Positions 45,187 through 53,676 of a stretch of 53,676 nucleotides of DNA are shown one piece after another; position 1 is the first letter of the stretch, and each line of letters opens with the position of its first letter. The stretch is from contig RPFO01000721.1 in the NCBI GenBank assembly GCA_009746045.1, forward strand, positions 1-53,676, read 5' to 3'. The notes under the pieces are model-generated. The model was not told the DNA's origin. It saw only the letters and a list, made by a program, of their open reading frames with translations, and ran no database searches. The position numbers and the translations under genes are program-made. Origin of the DNA: Mesostigma viride. Its lineage: Eukaryota > Streptophyta > Mesostigmatophyceae > Mesostigmatales > Mesostigmataceae.

Positions 45187-45215
45187 AAATGTATCCTAAT
45201 CCGGTAAAACCACCC
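45187..45215 (-). repeat. terminal inverted repeat, copy 2, right side
   Basis: 29 bp, reverse complement of 36181-36209. Preceded by the AAAAAAA and TCCTAGAC context found at the left end of copy 1. Confidence 0.92.
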
Positions 45216-48200
45216 ACACACGTACACACACCATGCACGGAAGGGGCGGCTGCACACACATGTACATACACCATGCACGCAAGGGCGGCTGCACACACGT
45301 GTACATACACCATGCACGCAAGGGGCAAGTGCACGCACACTTACACACACACCGCGCACGCAAGGGGCAACTGCACACACACGTACATCCACCGCGCACG
45401 CAAGGGGCGGCTGCACACACACGTACACACACCATGCACGCTTGGGGCGACGGCACTCACATGTACATACACCGCGCACGCAAGGGGCGGCTGCACACAC
45501 ACGTACACACACCATGCACGCAAGGGCCGGCTGCACTCACATGTACATACACCGCGCATGCAAGGGGCGAGTGCACGCACACTTACACACACACCGCGCA
45601 CGCAAGGGACGCCTGCACACACACGTACATCCACCATGCACGCAAGGGCCGGCTGCACACACACGTACATCCACCGAGCACGCAAGGGGCAACTGCACAC
45701 ACACGTACACACACCATGCACGCTTGGGGCGACGGCACTCACATGTACATACACCGCGCACGCAAGGGGCGGCTGCACACACACGTACACACACCATGCA
45801 CGCAAGGGCCGGCTGCACTCACATGTACATACACCGCGCATGCAAGGGGCGGTTGCACACACACGTACACACACCATGCACGCAAGGGGCGGCTGCACAC
45901 ACACGTACATACACCGCGCACGCAAGGGGCGGCTGCACACACACGTACATCCACCGCGCACGCAAGGGGCAACTGCACACACACGTACACACACCATGCA
46001 CGGAAGGGGCGGCTGCACACACATGTACATACACCATGCACGCAAGGGGCGAGTGCACGCACACTTACACACACACCGCGCACGCAAGGGACGCCTGCAC
46101 ACACACGTACATCCACCATGCACGCAAGGGCCGGCTGCACACACATGCACGTACACACACCATGCACGCAAGGGGCGGCTGCACACACATGTACATCCAC
46201 CGCGCACGCAAGGAGCGACTGCACACACACGTACATCCACCGCGCATGCAAGGGCCGGCTGCACACACACGTACATCCACCGCGCATGCAAGGGGCGGCT
46301 GCACACACACGTACACACACCGCGCACGCAAGGAGCGACTGCACGCACACTTACACACACACCGCGCATGCAAGGGGCGGCTGCACACACACGTACACCC
46401 ACCATGCACGCAAGGGCCGGCATGCACACACACGTACACACACCGCGCACGCAAGGGGCGGCTGCACACACACGTACATCCACCGCGCACGCAAGGGACG
46501 CCTGCACACACATGTACATGCACCATGCACGCAAGGGGCGGCTGCACACACACGTACACACACCGCGCACGTAGATCCACCGCGCACGCAAGGGACGGCT
46601 ACCCACACACGTACATCCACTGCGCACGCACGGGGCGACTGCACACACATGTACATACACCATGCACGCAAGGGCCGGCTGCACACACATGCACGTACAC
46701 ACACCATGCACGCAAGGGGCGGCTGCACACACATGTACACACACCATGCACGCAAGGGGCGGCTGCACACACACGTACACACACCGCGCACGTAGATCCA
46801 CCGCGCACGCAAGGGACGGCTACCCACACACGTACATCCACTGCGCACGCACGGGGCGAGTGCGCACACATGTACATACACCATGCACGCAAGGGCGGCT
46901 GCACACACACGTACATACACCATGCACACAAGGGGCGAGTGCAAACACATGTACATACACCATGCACGCAAGGGACGGCATGCACAGAAACGTACATACA
47001 ACGCGCACGCAAGGGGCAACTGCACACACACGTACACACACCATGCACGGAAGGGCCAGCTGCACTCACATGTACACACACAAAGCACGCAAGGGGCGGC
47101 TGCACACACACGAACATACACCGCGCACGCAAGGGGCGAGTGCAAACACATGTACATACACCGCGCACGCAAGGGGCAACTGCCCACACATGTACATACA
47201 CTGCGCACGCAAGGGGCAGCTGCACTCACACGTACATACACCGCGCACGCAAGGGCCGGCTGTACTCACATGTACACACACCATGCACGTAGATCCACCG
47301 CGCACGCAAGGGACGGCTACCCACACACGTACATCCACTGCGCACGCACGGGTCGACTGCACACACATGTACATACACCGCGCACGCAAGGGCCGGCTGC
47401 ACTCACATGTACATACACCATGCACGCAAGGGGCGAGTGCGCACACACGTACATCCACCGCGCACGCAAGGGGCAAGTGCACGCACACGTACATACACCG
47501 CGCACGCAAGGGCCGGCTGCACTCACATGTACATACACCATGCACGCAAGGGGTGGCTGCACACACATGTACACAAACCATGCACGGAAGGGACGGCTGC
47601 ACACAAACGTACATACACCGCGCACGCAAGGGCCGGCTGCACACACACGTACACACACCATGCACGCAAGGGCCGGCTGCACACACATGTACACAAACCA
47701 TGCACGGAAGGGACGGCTGCACACAAACGTACATACACCGCGCACGCAAGGGCCGGCTGCACACACACGTACACACACCATGCACGCCAGGGCCGGCTGC
47801 ACACACATGCACGTACATACACAATGCACGCTTGGGGCGGCGGCACTCACATGTACATACACCATGCACGCAAGGGGCGAGTGCACACACACGTACATAC
47901 ACCGCGCACGCAAGGGCCGGCTGCACACACACGTACACACACCATGCACGCAAGGGCCGGCTGCACTCACATGTACATACACCGCGCATGCAAGGGGCGG
48001 TTGCACACACACGTACACACACCATGCACGCAAGGGGCGGCTGCACACACACGTACATACACCGTGCACGCAAGGGGCGGCTGCACACACACGTACACAC
48101 ACCGCGCACGCAAGGGGCGGCTGCACACACACGTACACACACCATGCACGCAAGGGGCGGCTGCACACACACGTACATCCACCGCGCACGCAAGGGGCGA

Positions 48201-49024
48201 GTGCAAACACATGTACATACACCATGCACGCAAGGGACGGCATGCACAGAAACGTACATACAACGCGCACGCAAGGGGCAACTGCACACACACGTACACA
48301 CACCATGCACGGAAGGGCCAGCTGCACTCACATGTACACACACAAAGCACGCAAGGGGCGGCTGCACACACACGTACATACACCGCGCACGCAAGGGGCG
48401 AGTGCAAACACATGTACATACACCGCGCACGCAAGGGGCAACTGCCCACACATGTACATACACTGCGCACGCAAGGGGCAGCTGCACTCACACGTACATA
48501 CACCGCGCACGCAAGGGCCGGCTGTACTCACATGTACACACACCATGCACGTAGATCCACCGCGCACGCAAGGGACGGCTACCCACACACGTACATCCAC
48601 TGCGCACGCTCGGGTCGACTGCACACACATGTACATACACCGCGCACGCAAGGGCCGGCTGCACTCACATGTACATACACCATGCACGCAAGGGGCGAGT
48701 GCGCACACACGTACATCCACCGCGCACGCAAGGGGCGAGTGCACACACACGTACATACACCGCGCACGCAAGGGCCGGCTGCACTCACATGTACATACAC
48801 CATGCACGCAAGGGGTGGCTGCACACACATGTACACAAACCATGCACGGAAGGGACGGCTGCACACAAACGTACATACACCGCGCACGCAAGGGCCGGCT
48901 GCACTCACATGTACATACACCATGCACGCAAGGGGCGAGTGCGCACACACGTACATCCACCGCGCACGCAAGGGGCGAGTGCACACACACGTACATACAC
49001 CGCGCACGCAAGGGCCGGCTGCAC
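45216..49024. repeat. 40-bp minisatellite, array 5
   Basis: The first ~1.3 kb resembles array 4. From about 46560 a new family of variants appears: a 23-bp-shorter unit (CGCGCACGTAGATCCACCGCG), GGCTACCCACACACG, TGCAAACACATG, ATGCACAGAAACG and CACACAAAGCACGC. These form higher-order blocks; for example 47049-47290 repeats at 48311-48552 (1262 bp). Confidence 0.97.
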
Positions 49025-50484
49025 TTTGTGAGCTCACGCTCGTTCTATCTATGACCTGCGGAAGTCTCAAAGGGGGAGGGGAGGCCGCAGTAGACAGGTC
49101 TGACTAGGTAGCCAGTACTAGGGGGGGGGGTACGGTGTTGTGGGGGGGGGGTACCGGGGACGGTACTGTGGACCGGGTCCAATTTGTGTTGTGGACCGGG
49201 GGCAGTCCTGTGGACCGGGGACGGCGCGGCGCCACTGGCCTGTTGGTCAGTGGGCTGGCGTCCGTCACCCCACCTACGACTAGGTAGACGGTGGATACTT
49301 AGGGTTGTGGCGGGGCAACAACCACTCCTCTTTGCAGCTGTGTCGACGGCCCACTGACGGCGTGTGTGCACTGCTATGGCGGTGCCGAATGTAAATCACA
49401 GCTACCGGCCTCCGAATTACTATTCGGGGGCCTGTTTTATTTAAGGTTATGACGGCTGCGCGACGGGGGTCGGCAGCACCCCAAGAACTTGCCGTTCGAA
49501 GTGCAGGCGGTAGCTGCCAGTGCCAGATTGTTTTATTCTTGCTGCGTTGTACTCGCCACCCCGGGCTCGCGGGAGGGGTCTGGATAGACGCGGGAGTGAC
49601 TCTTGATCGGACAACTAAAGCGGGGCAGTCGTGGTGCTAGGGTGGCAACAGCTACAGGCGGAGGGGGAATACGCCGCAGGCAAGTTCGTTGTGTATCGTA
49701 TGTGCTGGGCCTGGCTAATGAATATCGTCAAGAATAGTGCATGAGCGCGCTATACGAGCATGGGAAGAAGGGGGAATCGAGCCCCCAGGCCAGCATAGGA
49801 GCGGGGTGGCTGCAGCCCCAGCGCCAGGGGGGCAGCACCCTAAACAGCCTAACATTTCCTCGTGCCAAGTGAGGCGACAGCGGCCGGCGGCCAGCGCGGA
49901 ATGGCGGGGTCGTTGCCGCGTAATTTAAGCGGGGACGAGTTGTTGGGACTGACGGTGCACAGCGGGGAAGGGGAAGGATGTTAGGGCGGGGCGATAGCGG
50001 ATCCCAGACGCAGCTGCGTCATTGGGGTGCCGGGGGTGCTATGCCTGTGAAGAAAGGTGTACAAAGAATTGCCGAGCCTGCAGGGGTGGCTGCCGAGGGC
50101 AGTGCCCACATGGGTGAGAACCCCCCGCAGTGGGGGGTCCCTACGGGGATACTTTTGGCTTCCCCCTTGTATTGCCGCCTGGTTAATGAAGCACTGGTAG
50201 CGGCAGGGGACAAGGGGGGCGACGAGAAGTCTGGGCCATACGACAGCTTGCGGCCAAGTGGCCAGGTAGTGGGTGCGGGATGTTACAAAGCCCAGGTCCT
50301 CTTGACTGGCCCAGGTCCTTATGACTGGTATGATGTTTCGGCCCTTGTTGTGTGGCCTAGTTAGCTTAGAAACTGCAGATTCTTAGGTTAGCTAATGGCT
50401 TGGACGTGTGCCTAACACGTATTTGTAATAAACATGTTTCTCTGGCAGCCCCTCACTCCAATGGAACTAAAGCAGCAATTGGAT
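49025..50484. other. GC-rich 1460-bp unit, first of a tandem pair
   Basis: It starts TTTGTGAGCTCACGCTCG and ends GCAGCAATTGGAT, between array halves that join in register, with no target duplication and no terminal inverted repeats. It contains two long G runs (about 49121-49130 and 49141-49150), repeats of GTGGACCGGG, and an AATAAA at 50427-50432. The longest ORF (49978-50364, 128 codons) is not recognisable. Its nature is unknown: perhaps a captured fragment, a SINE-like or foldback element, or part of a non-coding transcription unit. Confidence 0.6.
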
Positions 50485-51033
50485 TTTGTGAGCTCACGCT
50501 CGTTCTATCTATGACCTGCGGAAGTCTCAAAGGGGGAGGGGAGGCCGCAGTAGACAGGTCTGACTAGGTAGCCAGTACTAGGGGGGGGGGTACGGTGTTG
50601 TGGGGGGGGGGTACCGGGGACGGTACTGTGGACCGGGTCCAATTTGTGTTGTGGACCGGGGGCAGTCCTGTGGACCGGGGACGGCGCGGCGCCACTGGCC
50701 TGTTGGTCAGTGGGCTGGCGTCCGTCACCCCACCTACGACTAGGTAGACGGTGGATACTTAGGGTTGTGGCGGGGCAACAACCACTCCTCTTTGCAGCTC
50801 CCACCCACCCACCCTTGCTGCCAGACGGATGTTACAAAGCCCAGGTCCTCTTGACTGGCCCAGGTCCTTATGACTGGCATGATGTTTCGGCCCTTGTTGT
50901 GTGGCCTAGTTAGCTTAGAAACTGCAGATTCTTAGGTTAGCTAATGGCTTGGACGTGTGCCTAACACGTATTTGTAATAAACATGTTTCTCTGGCAGCCC
51001 CTCACTCCAATGGAACTAAAGCAGCAATTGGAT
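50485..51033. other. second, internally deleted copy of the GC-rich unit
   Basis: The first ~310 bp match 49025-49338 and the last ~205 bp match 50279-50484. The middle ~940 bp is replaced by a 27-bp stretch (CCCACCCACCCACCCTTGCT...) absent from the first copy. AATAAA recurs at 50976-50981. It directly abuts the first copy head-to-tail. Confidence 0.85.
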
Positions 51034-53676
51034 TCACATGTACATACACCATGCACGCAAGGGGTGGCTGCACACACATGTACACAAACCATGCACGGAA
51101 GGGACGGCTGCACACAAACGTACATACACCGCGCACGCAAGGGCCGGCTGCACACACACGTACACACACCATGCACGCAAGGGCCGGCTGCACACACATG
51201 CACGTACACACACCATGCACGCAAGGGGCGGCTGCACACACATGTACACACACCATGCACGCAAGGGGCGGCTGCACACACACGTACACACACCGCGCAC
51301 GTAGATCCACCGCGCACGCAAGGGACGGCTACCCACACACGTACATCCACTGCGCACGCACGGGGCGACTGCACACACATGTACATACACCATGCACGCA
51401 AGGGGCGGCTGCACACACACGTACATACACCATGCACACAAGGGGCGAGTGCAAACACATGTACATACACCATGCACGCAAGGGCCGGCATGCACAGAAA
51501 CGTACATACAACGCGCACGCCCGGGGCAACTGCACTCACATGTACACACACCGCGCACACAAGGGGCGGCTGCACACACATGTACATCCACCGCGCACGC
51601 AAGGGGCGGCTGCACACACACGTACATACACCGCGCACGCAAGGGGCGAGTGCAAACACATGTACATACACCGCCCACGCAAGGGGCAACTGCCCACACA
51701 TGTACATGCACTGCGCACGCAAGGGGCAGCTGCTGCACTCACACGTACATACACCGCGCACGCAAGGGCCGGCTGCACTCACATGTACACACACCATGCA
51801 CGCAAGGGGCGGCTGCACACACATGTACACACACCATGCACACAAGGGCCGGCTGCACACACATGCACGTACACACACCATGCACGCAAGGGGCGGCTGC
51901 ACACACATGTACACACACCATGCACGCAAGGGGCGGCTGCACACACACGTACACACACCATGCACACAAGGGCCGGCTGCACACACATGCACGTACACAC
52001 ACCATGCACGCAAGGGGCGGCTGCACACACATGTACACACACCATGCACGCAAGGGGCGGCTGCACACACACGTACACACACCGCGCACGTAGATCCACC
52101 GCGCACGCAAGGGACGGCTACCCACACACGTACATCCACTGCGCACGCACGGGGCGACTGCACACACATGTACATACACCATGCACGCAAGGGGCGGCTG
52201 CACACACACGTACATACACCATGCACACAAGGGGCGAGTGCAAACACATGTACATACACCATGCACGCAAGGGCCGGCATGCACAGAAACGTACATACAA
52301 CGCGCACGCAAGGGGCAACTGCACACACACGTACACACACCATGCACGGAAGGGCCAGCTGCACTCACATGTACACACACAAAGCACGCAAGGGGCGGCT
52401 GCACACACACGTACATACACCGCGCACGCAAGGGGCGAGTGCAAACACATGTACATACACCGCGCACGCAAGGGGCAACTGCCCACACATGTACATACAC
52501 TGCGCACGCAAGGGGCAGCTGCACTCACACGTACATACACCGCGCACGCAAGGGACGGCTGCACTCACATGTACACACACCATGCACGTAGATCCACCGC
52601 GCACGCAAGGGACGGCTACCCACACACGTACATCCACTGCGCACGCAAGGGGCAACTGCACACACATGTACATACACCGCGCACGCAAGGGCCGGCTGCA
52701 CTCACATGTACATACACCATGCACGCAAGGGGCGAGTGCGCACACACGTACATCCACCGCGCACGCAAGGGGCGAGTGCACACACACGTACATACACCGC
52801 GCACGCAAGGGCCGGCTGCACACACACGTCTATCCACCGCGCACGCAAGGAGCGACTGCACGCACACTTACACACACACCGCGCACGCAAGGGGCGACTG
52901 CACACACACGTACATCCACCATGCACGCGAGGAGCGGCTGCACTCACATGTACATACACCGCGCACGCAAGGGGCGGCTGCACACACATGTACATCCACC
53001 GCGCACGCAAGGGACGGCATGCACACACACGTACACACACCATGCGCGCAAGGAGCGGCTGCACTCACACGTACATACACCGCGCACGCAAGGGGCGGCT
53101 GCACACACACGTACACACACCGCGCACGCAAGGGGCGGCTGCACACACACGTACATCCACCGCGCACGCAAGGGACGGCTGCACTCACATGTACATGCAC
53201 CATGCACGCAAGGGGCGGCTGCACACACACGTACACACACCGCGCACGTAGATCCACCGCGCACGCAAGGGACGGCTACCCACACACGTACATCCACTGC
53301 GCACGCACGGGGCGACTGCACACACATGTACATACACCATGCACGCAAGGGCCGGCTGCACACACATGCACGTACACACACCATGCACGCAAGGGGCGGC
53401 TGCACACACATGTACACACACCATGCACGCAAGGGGCGGCTGCACACACACGTACACACACCGCGCACGTAGATCCACCGCGCACGCAAGGGACGGCTAC
53501 CCACACACGTACATCCACTGCGCACGCACGGGGCGACTGCACACACATGTACATACACCATGCACGCAAGGGGCGGCTGCACACACACGTACATACACCA
53601 TGCACACAAGGGGCGAGTGCAAACACATGTACATACACCATGCACGCAAGGGCCGGCATGCACAGAAACGTACATA
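51034..53676. repeat. 40-bp minisatellite, array 6
   Basis: It continues array 5 with the same variant family. The CGTAGATCCACC short unit recurs at about 51299, 52088, 52588, 53248 and 53468, so higher-order spacing is irregular (220-790 bp). The array runs off the window. Confidence 0.97.

Larger units (their letters stand above)
36181..45215 (-). mobile_element. 9.0-kb TIR element, copy 2, opposite orientation
   Basis: The same element as 23390-32936, reversed. It has identical 29-bp termini (36181-36209 and 45187-45215), but ACA flanks both sides (36178-36180 and 45216-45218). Removing element and duplication restores CTGCACACACACGTACACAC, a normal array unit. Its distinct duplication and many point and length differences from copy 1 show an independent insertion. 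It is shorter because the intron minisatellite lost ~760 bp, partly offset by two extra GTGAAGACG higher-order units. Confidence 0.9.

Noticed and set aside
23390-45215. LTR retrotransposon, or one giant inverted-repeat transposon
   Set aside because: The arms are inverted, not direct. Each arm has its own inverted termini and its own distinct 3-bp duplication, so they are two insertions.
23390-45215. Hairpin-type assembly artefact
   Set aside because: The arms differ by SNPs, a 4-bp donor change, triplet number, a 14-bp duplication near 45030 and ~760 bp of minisatellite, and the flanks restore two different empty sites.
49770-49786. tRNA T-arm-like stem (GGGGG-AATCGAG-CCCCC, minus strand CTCGATT loop)
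   Set aside because: No matching acceptor stem, anticodon arm or D arm at the expected distance on either strand.

Overview
This window is repeat-dominated nuclear DNA of a eukaryote. The evidence is nested DNA transposons, a non-LTR retroelement, GTGAGT/GTAAGT-type splice donors, CAG/CTG tracts and a short plant-type telomere-like motif (CCCTAAA x2). The CCCTAAA motif and TGTAA/AATAAA-type signals would fit a green-lineage alga or plant, but the species cannot be fixed from this sequence. No housekeeping gene, rRNA, tRNA or CRISPR array was found.

The matrix is a 40-bp CA-rich minisatellite, always in the same orientation: 1-813, 9143-12485, 20160-23389, 32937-36180, 45216-49024 and 51034-53676. 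Everything else interrupts it. Block I (814-9142, 8329 bp) is bounded by 37-bp perfect terminal inverted repeats (CAGTACC...) and a TA duplication. It carries a second, ~41-bp minisatellite, an ORF1-only L1-like retroelement with a 12-bp target duplication, a long (CAATT)n tract, a 974-bp hAT-type non-autonomous transposon with an 8-bp duplication, and several palindromes. Block II (12486-20159) is a direct duplicate of Block I lacking its left 1.6 kb. It is nearly identical except for one G in a homopolymer (which breaks the retroelement ORF), one CAATT unit, and a second, oppositely oriented 974-bp hAT insertion with its own 8-bp duplication. The array downstream of each block is duplicated too, so this is a ~10-kb tandem duplication joined at a GCAAGGG microhomology.

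From 23390 to 45215 lies a very large inverted structure: two copies (9547 and 9035 bp, opposite orientation) of one large element, separated by 3.2 kb of array. Each has 29-bp perfect inverted termini (GGGTGGTTTTACC...) and its own 3-bp target duplication (CAA, ACA), so these are two independent insertions and not one palindrome. Each carries a Gln-rich coiled-coil gene-like region whose apparent intron is filled by an 8-bp minisatellite, a GTGAAGACG higher-order repeat, a GC-rich minisatellite, and a ~500-codon gene of unknown family with a possible Tudor-like segment and a shared frameshift. No known transposase was recognised, so this is the best candidate here for an undescribed element.

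Near the right end, 49025-51033 is a tandem pair of a GC-rich unit, the second copy internally deleted, placed in the array without a target duplication. Overall the array acts as an insertion haven. Exact target duplications, and in one case a preserved empty site in a sister array copy (11311), allow the order of events to be reconstructed.
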